Part shown: positions 8,970-18,942 of the stretch, piece by piece
How positions within the stretch are numbered: the first letter of the stretch is position 1
Layout of the letters: each line of letters starts with the position of its first letter
The notes under the pieces: generated by a model
Databases searched by the model: none
Seen by the model: the letters and a program-made list of their open reading frames with translations, nothing else
What the model was told of the DNA's origin: nothing
Position numbers and translations under genes: made by a program
Assembly (NCBI RefSeq): GCF_024198175.1
Contig: NZ_JAJVKV010000001.1
Coordinates: forward strand, 1,798,001 to 1,862,000
Origin: Pyxidicoccus xibeiensis
Lineage (GTDB): Bacteria > Myxococcota > Myxococcia > Myxococcales > Myxococcaceae
Length of the DNA stretch: 64,000 nucleotides
Reading direction: 5' to 3'

Positions 8970-11420
8970 TCAGCTCGAGGGCGTCACCGGCGTGTCCGCG
9001 GGCCCGGCGATGGGAAGCTCCACGGTGAAGCGGGCGCCTTCCCCCACGGCGCTGCGCACGCGGATGGTGCCGCCGTGCGCCTCGGTGATGTGCCGGGCGA
9101 TGTGCAGGCCGAGCCCCAGACCGCTGATGTTCTTCGCGGCGACGAGCCGCTCGAAGCGCTCGAAGATGCGGTGCTGGGACTCCGGGGGGATGCCGGGCCC
9201 CGCGTCGTGCACCTCCAGCAGGGCGGAGTCCCCCACCGACAGCGTGGAAATCCGCAGCGGCGCTCCCGGCGCGTACTTGAGCGCGTTGGTGAGCAGGTTG
9301 GTCAGCACCTGCTCCAGCCGGTAGCGGTCCCACCGGCCGACGATGCCGGACGCGAGGTGCAGCTCGAGCGCATGGCCGGCCTCGGAGAGCTGGGGCCGGA
9401 AGCGCTCCACCACGTCGCGCGTCAGCTCGCCCAGGTCCACCTGCTCCAGCTGGATGTTGAGCCGGCCGATGGCGATGCGCGAGATGTCGAGCATGTCCTC
9501 GACGAGCCGGCTGAGTCCGCCGATGGAGCGCTCCGTCTGCTCCACGAGCCGGGTGACGCGCTCGGGGGTGAAGGCGCTCGGGTCCTGGCTGTCGATGCGC
9601 TTGCGCATGTGCTGCGCGTGCATCTTCATGGAGGTGATGGGCGTGCGCAGCTCGTGCGACGCGATGGACAGGAACGTGTCGCGCGCGGTGATGGCTTCCT
9701 GGGCGCGCTGGAACAGGCGGGCGTTGTCCATGGCCACGGCGACCTGCGCTGCGAGCGCCGCCACCAGCTTCTCCTCGCGGACGGTGAAGACGCCGGGGGA
9801 GGGGTGGCCGAAGAACAGCCCGCCAATCACCTCGCCCGAGCGGGACGTCACCGGCACCGCGAGGTAGCTGCGCACGGGCAGGTGGCCCTCGGGCATGCCG
9901 TGGTGCGGAGGGTTGTGGCCGTAGCGAGGGTCCCGGGTGATGTCGTCGCTGCGGATGATGCCCGCACCCTTGAAGGTGGGCTCGAAGACGCGGGTCGCCC
10001 GGGGCATGGGGAACCGCGAGAAGGCCTCCTTCGGAACTCCGGCGAGCGTGTACAGCATGTACGACTGACCGCGGTCGTCGAGCACGTTGTAGAAGAACGC
10101 GCCGAAGGCCGCCTTGGACAGCTGCGTCGCGGCGTCCGTCACGCCCTGGACCAGCGTCTCCAGATGGAGCTCGGCGGCGAGCGCCTGGCCCGTCTCATTC
10201 ACCAACTCGAGCGTCTGGAGGGACTCGTTCTTCTCCAGCAGCGTCTGGCGGAGGGACTCCTCGAGCTGCCGCTCGGCGGTGACGTCCTGGGTGACGCCGT
10301 CGAACCGCCGCGGGCGGCCGTGCGCGTCGAAGAAGACGCGGCCCGTGGTGCGCAGCCACCGGACCTGCGAGGGCGCGGCCGGGTCGAGCAGCAGCCGGAA
10401 GTGTACGTCATACGGCGCGCGTTCCTCGAGGGCGCGGCGGACGGCTTCGTCGACGCGTGCGACGTCATCCGGATGCATCCGCCGGCGCACCGCGTCCGCC
10501 CTCACCTCGCCCTCGGCGGGGAGTCCGTGCAGCGAGCGGTAGATGGCGTTGCAGTGGACGAGCTCGCCCGGAAGGTCGCAGTACCAGAGCCCGAGACCGG
10601 CGGCCTCGAGGACGAGCTCGAAGCGGGCCTCCTGGTTCTTGCGTGCGTCGATGTTGGCGACGGTGCCCACCATGCGCGTGGGCCTGCCCGTCGTCTCGCC
10701 GTAGTACGCGCGCCCGAGGGCCCGCACCCAGTGGATGCCGCCATCGGGCCAGACGGTGCGGTACTCGAGGCGATAGGCGGTGCGCCCGCGGACGGCGGCG
10801 TCGACGTGCGAGAGGACGAGCTCGCGGTCGTCGGGGTGGACGAAGCGGGGGAAGTCCGTGCGGAAGGTGCCGCGGAACGACCGCGGCGGCATGCCGAAGA
10901 TCTGCTCGCAGCGCAGGTCGAAGCTCAGCACGTCGGAGGTGATGTCCCACTCCCACGTGCCCAGGTTGGAGGACTCCAGCGCGAGCGCGAGTCGCTGCTC
11001 GCTGTCTTCCAGCCGGCGGAGCGCGAGCTTCTGCTCATGGATGTCGGTGGCGGTGCCGAGGCGGAAGCGGACCGGGCCCTCCGGGTGCGTCACCGGGCGG
11101 GACTGGAGGTGGTGCCAGCGCCAGGTGCCATCGGCGCGACGGAGCCGGGCTTCGAGTGCGAAGGCTTCGCCGGTGAGCCTGATGGCCTTGCTGGCGGCGA
11201 TGACCGCGGTGGCTTCGTCGGGATGGAGCGCGGCGTTCCAGGCCGCGGCGCCGGTCAGGTCCGTGGGCTGACCGGTGAAGGCGTACCAGGCGGGATTGAA
11301 GGAGTCCGTGTCCGCATCGAACGTGGAGGTCCAGGCCAGCTGAGGCATCGCCGCCGCGAAGGTGCGGAAGAGCCGCTCGTCTTCGGTCGTGGGTTCGGCT
11401 GGGGGGAGGCGCTCACGCAT
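8970..11420 (-). CDS. multi-PAS/GAF sensor histidine kinase
   Basis: An 816-residue soluble sensor kinase. In order: three PAS/PAC units (about 20-135, 145-265, 275-390; markers FNPAWYAFTGQP, LEYRTVWPDGGIHWV, RWLRTTGRVFFDAHGRPRRF), a GAF domain (about 400-560), HisKA with the phospho-acceptor in SIASHELRTPITSMKMH (His near 590), and HATPase_c with N-box VLTNLLTNALKYAPG, G1 DAGPGIPPE and G2 GLGLGLHIARHITEAHGG. There are no transmembrane segments and no receiver domain, so it needs a separate response regulator, which is not adjacent. It occupies the rsmG-parA interval, but nothing in the sequence ties it to chromosome segregation. The PAS and GAF ligands are unknown. Confidence 0.93.
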   Translation of the reverse strand: MRERLPPAEPTTEDERLFRTFAAAMPQLAWTSTFDADTDSFNPAWYAFTGQPTDLTGAAAWNAALHPDEATAVIAASKAIRLTGEAFALEARLRRADGTWRWHHLQSRPVTHPEGPVRFRLGTATDIHEQKLALRRLEDSEQRLALALESSNLGTWEWDITSDVLSFDLRCEQIFGMPPRSFRGTFRTDFPRFVHPDDRELVLSHVDAAVRGRTAYRLEYRTVWPDGGIHWVRALGRAYYGETTGRPTRMVGTVANIDARKNQEARFELVLEAAGLGLWYCDLPGELVHCNAIYRSLHGLPAEGEVRADAVRRRMHPDDVARVDEAVRRALEERAPYDVHFRLLLDPAAPSQVRWLRTTGRVFFDAHGRPRRFDGVTQDVTAERQLEESLRQTLLEKNESLQTLELVNETGQALAAELHLETLVQGVTDAATQLSKAAFGAFFYNVLDDRGQSYMLYTLAGVPKEAFSRFPMPRATRVFEPTFKGAGIIRSDDITRDPRYGHNPPHHGMPEGHLPVRSYLAVPVTSRSGEVIGGLFFGHPSPGVFTVREEKLVAALAAQVAVAMDNARLFQRAQEAITARDTFLSIASHELRTPITSMKMHAQHMRKRIDSQDPSAFTPERVTRLVEQTERSIGGLSRLVEDMLDISRIAIGRLNIQLEQVDLGELTRDVVERFRPQLSEAGHALELHLASGIVGRWDRYRLEQVLTNLLTNALKYAPGAPLRISTLSVGDSALLEVHDAGPGIPPESQHRIFERFERLVAAKNISGLGLGLHIARHITEAHGGTIRVRSAVGEGARFTVELPIAGPADTPVTPSS

Positions 11421-12007
11421 CGGGCACGACGTGACCTGAGCACGGCGGCTTCGTCAACGCGAGGGAGCGTGAGGTCCGTTGGTGACCGAACGGGGACGCA
11501 CATGGTGGATGGGCAACGGCCATGCGTCGCTGGGGCAGGTCGGTTGGCTGGTGGGTTGTCAGGAGGCGGTGCGGTGGTCGGCTGCACGGCTTGCTTCCAG
11601 AGGATGGAGCCATGGAGGGCAAGGGCGCTCGATAGCAGGACGCCGGGTTGGTGGTTGAGACGACGGCAGAGCAGGGCACTGCAGTGTCGGTGGTGCGGGG
11701 GGCGGTCGGTCCGGGGCTGGTGTGCCGACTGCTCGACCTGGGTACCGGGGGCATGGTGCGTGGTGGGGAAGGGGAGGGGACTGCTCCAGGACTCGCATGG
11801 TCGGACGTGGGGCTGAGAGCGAGCGCCCCCTTCACATGAGCGAGGAGCGAAGACGGGACTGGTGCGCGAAGCGGCATCCGGCCGTCGGCATGCGTGGCCG
11901 GTGCGGTGCGCAGGTGCTTGCAGTTTCGGGGGCGGGCGTGACGGGTCAACGCCGGGCTCGTGCGGAAGCGATGAACGCTGCGCCGGCTCGGAGGCGCATG
12001 CGTTCCC
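11421..12007. other. gene-free interval between histidine kinase and parS array
   Basis: About 590 bp with no recognisable gene or parS-like site. It contains the promoter region of the leftward histidine kinase gene. Nothing else was recognised. Confidence 0.4.
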
Positions 12008-12789
12008 CGTCCACGTGGAACGCCGCGCGTGCTCGGGCAGCGGGTTGCTCGTGCAGAAGTGAGGTGTGAAGCGGCATGGTGCTGTGCGGGGGCGCACTCA
12101 GCCGTTCCACGTGGAACGCCGCCGCGCTACCTCGGCCAGCACTGGCACCCATGCGGTAGCTGTGGACCATGCGTCGCGGCCCTGATGCTCGCCGACCTGT
12201 TCCACGTGGAACGCCGCACCTGCCGACCAACGGCTTCACGGTGCCGCGGTGATGAAGGAGGCCCTTTGCGCCGTCTTCCCGTGCCATGTGGAACGACCCG
12301 GGAGCCTCCACTGCGCCGTGTCGCGGGTGCCGTGCGGAAGCCGGAGGCGCTCGCGAGCCATCGCCTGTTCCACGTGGAACGCGGTGCGCGAGCCTCGGCT
12401 CGGAGCAGGGCCCCTTCCTGTGGCGCGATGCGCGGGCTCCTGTTCCACGTGGAACGCGTGCGTGAACCCGGGCGGAACCTGCGCGAAGGGGCGGCGTGAT
12501 GCGCCGGCTCAGGGATGGGGACACGCAGCTGTTGGTGCCACCTGAACCGAGAAGTCCGGCGCGGACGGCGCATGCATCAGTGCCGACGTTGAGGAGCACC
12601 GCTCGTGTTCCTTGCGGCTCCACTCCATGCCGCACGTGCTCCTGAGCGACGGGGCCACGCATGCACCGGGAAGTGGTGGCTCATCGTGCCGCCGTGCTCA
12701 CTGATGCGGCATCGTGGCGGGGGCGGTCAGCGCATGTCGCGTGTGTCGCCATGGGCGTGGTGCTCGGGGTCTTGGGTTCGCGGTCCCCT

Positions 12790-13035
12790 GTTCCACGTGG
12801 AACGCGGCTGTGGCGGCCCGCATCGAAGCGTCGGGGCCCAGCCTCCTGTTCCACGTGGAACGCGGCGGCGCCGGCCCGCACCGAAGCGTCGAAGCCCAGC
12901 CTTCTGTTCCACCTGGAGCGCGGTGGCGATGGCTCGCATCGAAGCGTCGATGTGCAGCCTCGTGTTCCACGTGGAACGCGGAGGAGGCGGCCCGCATCGA
13001 GGCCCCGAACCCAACTCCCTTGTTCCACGTGGAAA
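12790..13035. repeat. exact 58-bp tandem sub-array of parS
   Basis: Five sites start at 12790, 12848, 12906, 12964 and 13022, each exactly 58 bp apart. The spacers are related to each other (GGCCCGCATCGAAGCGTC-like) and differ from the spacers elsewhere in the array. Sites 1, 2 and 4 are perfect, site 5 has one change and site 3 has two. Confidence 0.9.
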
Positions 13036-13981
13036 GTGGTGGCGCCGGTTCGCGCGGGCATGCGCGGAGCGTCGATGAGGAGGCCTTGGCAGCATCTCGA
13101 AGCGCAGCTTCATGTTCCGCGTGAAGCAGCAGGCACCGGTCTGCGTGCATGCGTGCATGCGTGGGGCGTGATGGCGGTGACCACCCGCACCGCGAAGCGC
13201 GGCCTCGTGTTCCGCGTGAGGCAGCAGGCACCGGTCAGCGTGCATGCGTGGAGGGGCGTGATGACGGTGACCACCTGCACCGCGAAGCGCTGCCTCGTGT
13301 TCCACGTGGAACGAGGCAACGCGGTCGGGACAGCGGCTCCGCGAAGCAGCGGTGATGCGCGGTGCGCGACCTCGCTGTGTCGATGCGCGGCCTGCCGTTC
13401 CACGAGGAACACGGCTGCGCGGGTTCGGCTGGAGCAGGCGCGATTCCGTGCAGCGCACGTCCCATGGTGTCGAGGCGCGTCCTGCTGCTTCACATGGACT
13501 GAGGCCGAGGAGGGTCGGTCGATGGCTGCGCGACGCGGTGACGAGCGCAGCCTCACGGCGTCGACGTGCCCTGCCGTTCCACGAGGAACACGGCTGCGCG
13601 AGGCGGGCCGGCGGCTGCGCGAAGAGAAGGTGATGAGCGCGGCTGCGCGGACCTGAGCCACGGCCTCCGTGTTCCACGTGGAACGAAGCCGCGCGGTCGG
13701 GGCAGCAGCGGCGCGTTGTCGCGGACCAGGTGCTGCCTCAGAGTTCGCAGCCCCACCTGTCACTTCGCATGGGCGCAACACCACGAGCAGCGCCGCATCG
13801 GTGGCGCGTGCAGGGTGTCGCGGTGTCGAGGCACCACCCGCCGCTCCACGTGGAACGCCGCCACTCCGATGCGCGCATGCGGTGGCGTGCGCAGGTCGTG
13901 GATACGGTGATGCGCGGGTGGCTGCACCACGCGCGACGCGATGGAGCATGCGCGATGGAGGGAGTCGAGTTGCGGTCTCCT

Positions 13982-15383
13982 GTTCCACGTGGAACCAGGC
14001 CGATGAGGCGCACGTCACGGTGGTGCGTGCGCGGATTCGAGGCTCATGGTGGGGCCTCCTGTTCCACGTGGAACGAGGCCAGGAAGAGAGCGATGCGCTG
14101 ACGCGAGCGCGGTGTCGTGGCAGCGCTACGCGAGGACCTGCTCCACGTGGAACGTCGCCGAAGGAGTGAGCGAGGCGACGTGGTGCGCGCATGGCTTCGC
14201 GACATCGCCGCGCGAGGTCTTGTTCCACGTGGAACGTCGCCGAAGGAGTGAGCGAGGCAGGGTGGATCGTGCACAGCTTCGCGACACCGCGCCTCGCGAG
14301 GTCTGTTCCACGTGGAACGCCATCGCATGACCGCGAGCCATGGCCATGGTGGCTCGTGCACGACTTCGTGGTGGTGAGGTGCTGCTGCGTGTTCCGAGTG
14401 GATGGCCGGCGCATGACCGCGCGAGCCATGGCCGTGGCGGTTCATGCACGACCTCGTAGCCGCGAGGTGCTGCTGCCTCTTCCACATGGAACGCGGCCGC
14501 ATGACCGCGTGAGCCATGGAGGCTCACGCACGACTTCGTGGCCGCGAGGTGCCGCTGCCTGTTTCACGTGGAACGCCGCCGCATGTCCACGCGAGCCATG
14601 GGCGCTCGTGCGCGGCTTCTTGGCAGTGAGGCTCCGCTGCCTGTTCCACATGGAACGTCGCCGCATGTCCACGCGAGCCATGGGGGCTCATGCACGACTT
14701 CGTGGCCGCGAGGTGCCGCTGCCCGTTCCACGTGGAACGTCCTTGCGCGACCGCGCGAGCCATGGGGCTCATGCACGACTTCGTGGCCGCGAGGTGCTGC
14801 TGCCTGTTCCACGTGGAACGCCATCTCGCGACCACGCGCCATGGGGCTCATGCACGACTTCGTGTCAGTGCGGTGCTGCTGCCTGCTCCACGTGGAGCCC
14901 CGCCGCACGACCGCGCGCCATGGGGGCTCATGCACGACTTCGTGGCAGCGAACCGCGGTCGCTTGTTCCACGTGGAACGCCATCGCATGGACGCGTGAAC
15001 CGCGCTGGCTCATGCATGACAACGCGGCATCGAGCTGCTGCCGCCTGTTCCACCTGGAACGCCGCCGCCTGCGCGCAAAGGCCATGGTGGTCCATGCCCG
15101 ACTTCACAGCAGCGAGCTGCGTCCGCCTGTTCCACGTGGAACGCCGCAGCATGACCCCGCGAGCCATGGTCGCTCGTGCAGGACTTCGCGGAAGCGAACT
15201 GCAGCCGCCTGTCCCGCGTGGAGCGCCGCCGCCTGACCACGTGACCCTGGTGGCTCAGGCATGACTTCGAGGCATCACCACGCGAGCCCCGGGTCCACGC
15301 GGAACACCGCTCGAGTGCGGGGACCGTGGTGGCTCATGGACGACGTCGCGGCGTCGCCCCCACGTTCCTGTTCCACGTGGAAC
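13982..15383. repeat. ~81-bp tandem sub-array of parS with a conserved second motif
   Basis: Successive sites from 13982 to 15370 are mostly 78-83 bp apart, with a few intervals of 72-92. Between neighbouring sites from about 14320 onward the spacer carries a related block, GAGCCATGGNGGCTCATGC followed by ACGACTTCGTGGC. The block is itself partly palindromic (GAGCC...GGCTC). Examples lie at about 14757-14775, 14675-14695 and 14510-14530. The unit is therefore parS plus a second recurring motif. Confidence 0.85.
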
Positions 15384-16162
15384 GTGGGGGCGTGAGCGTG
15401 CTGGCCGTGGTGCCTCGCGGACGACTTCGCGGCAGCGTGCTGCGGCGAGCTGCGGCCGGCTGTTCCACGTGGAACGCCCCGCCTCACCGCGCTGGCTCGT
15501 GGACGACCTCGCGGCGTCGCTGCGCGAGGACCTGTTCCACGTGGAACGGACAAGCTGGACGCGCCGGCGCGAGCACGGGTTCGCCGCGTCGCCACGCGAG
15601 CACTCGGCCCCAAGGAACGCCGCCGCATGAACCCGCCGGACGCGACTGCTCGAGCACGACTTCGCGGCGTTGAGGGACAACCGGTCCGGGCCACGTGGAG
15701 CGACATCGTGTTGAAGCGACGGACGCAATGGCTCACCCCATGGCGGCGCCGCGCCCTGTTTCACGTGGAACGCGCTGAGGTGCCACGCCAGCGGTGACGG
15801 AGCGAGCCCGGGTCGCGGCGCTGCTGACCCGGCGCCCTGTTCCACATGATGCGGGGAACAAGGACGAGCCAGTTGCGGTGAAGGAGTGCGGCTGCGTGAT
15901 GCTGCGGCGAGGCCCCTGGTCCGCATGGAGCAAGGCCACCGACCGCTGCGAGGTGCTGCGGTGCGCCCGGCTTCACGGTCTGAGGTCCGGCGCCCTGTGC
16001 TCCACGTGGAGCCCAGGCCGCAGTCGTCCAAGGCCTGGTCGCGCGTGGGCTGCTGCGCGGCGCTCATGCATGTCCTGCGGTTCCACGTGGAGCGAGGAGG
16101 CCGCGAGGACAGGTCTGGCGTGGGGGCGTGCGCTGCTCAGCGGTGGTGAGGCGTCACCTGCG

Positions 16163-17152
16163 AGGCCACATCGAACGATGCCTCCCGGCCAGGTCCGCAC
16201 CTGCGCGCGGCGGGGCAACGACCTGCACTTCACGGCGTGGCCACGCCGCTCCGGTCCATTCCATGCGGAGAGCCACGCATTGCCCGCACCACCTGCGCTT
16301 CAACCTGGGACGAAGCCGCCCTTCGCGACAGGAACCCGCGGCCTGGCTCCGTGTGAAGCGCCACCCGGGGCAGGTCAGGACCAGCGCGCAACCGGGGACG
16401 GGCCGCGCCCCGCGACCTGGGCGCGCGGCTCCGTGCCACATGGGGCGCTGCCGCCTGCTCCTCGTGCAGCGAGACCCTGGTGGGCTGAGCACGGCTTCGA
16501 CAACGGTCTGGGCGAAGAGTGCCTCACCTCAGCGCCGCATGACCGCGTGCTGCAGGAGGTGCGGAGCCGCGTTCGGTTCGCCGCCTCCGCCTGGTGTTGC
16601 GCGTGAGCACTGCTCAGCGAGAGGCGGCGTGACGGCGGGCTCCCCACCAAGGCGATGCGGGCGCGGCTTCCTTCCTGATGCCACCGGGGGAAGGCCGGCC
16701 GCTGTGCGCCGCCGCCCGCGGTTGGCGAGGCACCTGCTCCACGTGAAGCAGAGGGAGGACGGTGATGGCGGAGACCTGCGCGATGAAGGCGTTCGGCGGA
16801 TGGGACCGTGTGGAGCACGAGCGTGCGCGCTTCATCGGGGCCGGCGATGAAGTCGAACACCTCGTCGCGTCGTGGCTGCACGGACAGCGGTGCCACCACG
16901 AGCGTGGCCGCACGCGGTACTGCCACAGGATGCGGCTGGCGGTGGTGAGCGAGGTGCGGACCGGGCAGGAGCACGCCATCCGTTGACCGCGGCAGGGACG
17001 GAGGTGGACACGGTGCGCCGGTAGGGCAGGGCGCGTCGTGCACGGCATCGAGTCCACGCCTGTGCCAGGTGAAGCGCGGCCTGGCGAGTCCGGAGCCGTC
17101 GAACGGTGATGCGCCGCGTCCCCGAACCGTCGCCACCTGTTCCACGCGGAAC
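16163..17152. repeat. decayed right flank of the parS array
   Basis: Beyond the one-mismatch site at 16080, degenerate cores with 8-10 of 14 matches continue at similar spacing (about 16163, 16258, 16346, 16433, 16596, 16736). A single nearly intact copy ends the series at 17139-17152. The periodicity of 83-95 bp is what identifies them; individually they would not be called. Confidence 0.55.
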
Positions 17153-18072
17153 CCGGTGGCCTCGACCTCGCGAGCACATGAACGGCAACCCGCGTAGGGG
17201 CTGGCTCGCATTCTGGGTCCCCGAGGCGGCTGCCGGACGCGGCCGTTCCAAACCTGTCTACCTGTCCGACAGGATTGCGCCAGGTGTCGCCGGCAGGGGC
17301 CTCTACTGCCTGGGACTCAGTCGCTCAGGATGCGACCACGCCCTCCGCGGGTGTCAGGGAAGCCGCCGAGTGGACCTGGAGCAGACGCTCGCGAGCCCTC
17401 CGCGGCTCCGGCACGGAAGGCCGACGCAGAGCCCGACACCGGAGGCCCAGGCGGACTGCCCGAGTCGGGCCCAGGTCGAGCCGCGACGCCGGCAGACCTC
17501 CCCGCGTGAGCACGCGCGGAACCCCGGGCCTCTTCGCGAGCCCGTCAGCCTCCGCCATCTCCACGCAGAGCCGCCCGGCCGTATCCTTATATAGGGGCTG
17601 ACACCGGACCCCTTCGCCCGCCCTGGCCGATGCGGCGGCAAGGTCCAGGACCCGCCCGGCCCCCGACCCCGCCCGCCCCCCGGGTGACGCCATGGCCCGG
17701 CCCGACCCCCAGGTCCGGCCCACCGCGCCGCCCCTCGGCGCCCCGCTTCCAGGCCCGGACCCTCGCGTGCGCACCGGCGCACCACCTCTATATGGAGCCC
17801 GGCATCTCGCGGACTCCGGGCCCCCACCTCACCTGCCTCCGCCCACCCACCACCTCACCCGTCACGGTCGCCTGGCCCCCAGGCGCCAGCCACCCCTCCG
17901 AGCCCCATCCCACCCACTCCGAAAACCCGCCGGAGAGAGCAGGTAGGCAAGGGTCGCCGACAATTTGATCCGATCCCAAACCGCGTGCTAGCAGCGTGGA
18001 GCAGCGCGCAACCGTGCACTGCTTCACGCGCGGGGCCCTGGCACCGGCCGGGGTCGAGAGAGGATGGGCCAC
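17153..18072. other. parA upstream region, no gene seen
   Basis: About 0.9 kb of very GC-rich DNA. Two short AT islands stand out: TTATATAGGGG at 17587-17597 and CTATATGG at 17788-17795. There is also a small palindrome CCTGTCCGACAGG at 17261-17273. The stretch nearest parA is relatively AT-rich (17961-17994) and is the best place for its promoter. Confidence 0.4.
17965..17994 (+). promoter_or_regulatory. possible parA promoter
   Basis: TTGATC at 17965-17970 resembles a sigma-70 -35 element. About 17-18 nt later lies a weak -10-like TAGCAG (17989-17994). It falls about 75 bp before the parA start. The match is poor and the call rests mainly on position. Confidence 0.25.
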
Positions 18073-18867
18073 GTGGGTCGTATCATCTGCATCTCCAACC
18101 AGAAGGGCGGCGTGGGGAAGACCACCACCGCCATCAACCTCGCCGCGAGCCTGGCCTCGGCCGAGCGCCGCACGCTGCTGGTGGACATGGACCCGCAAGG
18201 CAACGCCGGCAGCGGCCTCGGCCTCAAGCGCGACGACCTGCACGGCACCGTGTACGAGGCGCTCCTCAACGGCCGCCCCATGAAGGAGCTGCTCCACCCC
18301 ACGGAGCTGCGCTACCTCCAGGTCGTCCCCGCCACCCCGGACCTCACCGGCGCCGAGGTCGAGCTCGTCAACCAGGAGCACCGCGAGTTCCGCCTCCGCG
18401 ACGCCCTGCGTCCCCTGGCCGCCGAGTACGACTACGTCATCATCGACTGCCCGCCGTCGCTCGGCCTGCTGACGCTCAACGCGCTCGCCGCCGCGGACTC
18501 CGTCCTCATCCCCCTGCAGTGCGAGTACTACGCGCTTGAGGGCCTCTCGCAGCTCACCCACACCATCGACCTGGTGAAGCAGGGCCTCAACCCCGAGCTG
18601 AAGATGGAGGGCATCCTCCTCACCATGTTCGACTCGCGGGCCAACATCGCCCACCAGGTCGTCGACGAGGTGCGCGGCTACTTCAAGAAGCAGGTCTTCG
18701 AAGTCGTCGTGCCCCGCAACGTGCGCCTGTCCGAGTGCCCGTCCTTCGGCAAGCCCATCATCCTCTACGACATCAAGTCGAAGGGCTGCGAGAGCTACCT
18801 CGCGCTCGGCCGCGAGCTCATGAAGCGCGACACCCCCAAGGCTCCGCCGCGCCGCCGCGTGGCCTGA
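18073..18867 (+). CDS. parA: chromosome-partitioning ATPase ParA (Soj family)
   Basis: A 264-residue deviant-Walker ATPase. From the chosen GTG it reads MGRIICISNQKGGVGKTTT, with the Walker A lysines at once, as in Soj. Also visible are LLVDMDPQGNAGSG (switch I/A') and DYVIIDCPPSLGLLTLNAL (Walker B). ParA-ATP dimers coat the nucleoid and pull ParB-parS complexes along it. An in-frame ATG at 18064 would add MGH, but the purine-rich GAGAGAGG at 18056-18063 directly abuts that ATG, whereas it sits 9 nt before the GTG at 18073; the shorter start also matches the family N-terminus. parB follows 75 bp downstream. There is no N-terminal DNA-binding domain, so it is chromosomal type. Confidence 0.97.
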   Translation: MGRIICISNQKGGVGKTTTAINLAASLASAERRTLLVDMDPQGNAGSGLGLKRDDLHGTVYEALLNGRPMKELLHPTELRYLQVVPATPDLTGAEVELVNQEHREFRLRDALRPLAAEYDYVIIDCPPSLGLLTLNALAAADSVLIPLQCEYYALEGLSQLTHTIDLVKQGLNPELKMEGILLTMFDSRANIAHQVVDEVRGYFKKQVFEVVVPRNVRLSECPSFGKPIILYDIKSKGCESYLALGRELMKRDTPKAPPRRRVA

Positions 18868-18942
18868 GCCCAACCCGATGCCGTCGGCCCTGAAGCGGGT
18901 CCATGGCCGCCGTGAGCCCCCTCGCGGCGCTGGAGTCATGAC

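Larger units (their letters stand above)
12008..17152. repeat. parS: parS centromere array (20 perfect, 11 one-mismatch sites, plus degenerate copies)
   Basis: The palindrome GTTCCACGTGGAAC, the GC-rich form of the universal parS core, occurs perfectly at start positions 12104, 12199, 12367, 12442, 12790, 12848, 12964, 13299, 13671, 13982, 14061, 14222, 14305, 14725, 14806, 14965, 15129, 15370, 15462 and 15534. One-mismatch copies start at 13022, 13397, 13576, 13843, 14140, 14571, 14643, 15047, 15758, 16080 and 17139. Copies with two or more changes start at 12008, 12281, 12906, 13124, 13209, 13487, 14391, 14479, 14885, 15211, 15292, 15688, 15839, 15999 and 16736. ParB loads at parS as a CTP-dependent clamp and ParA moves the complex. 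No gene is supported inside: long frames run through it in several frames on both strands but simply repeat the array. parA and parB lie just downstream. A parS cluster near the origin has been described in Myxococcus xanthus. Confidence 0.95.

Noticed and set aside
8964-11816. Plus-strand open frame of ~950 codons opposite the histidine kinase
   Set aside because: It lies antisense to a clear PAS/GAF/HisKA/HATPase gene and shows no domain; a shadow frame of high-GC codon usage.
13982-15400. CRISPR-like regular spacing of a short repeat
   Set aside because: The repeat is a 14-bp palindrome and the spacers are related to one another rather than unique. No cas gene is near. It is a parS array.
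11421-17250. Long overlapping open frames on both strands through the parS array (up to ~440 codons)
   Set aside because: They arise because the repeats lack stop codons in several frames at high GC. The predicted proteins merely reiterate the repeat (FHVER-, VPRGT-type), have no domains, and the frames compete with each other.
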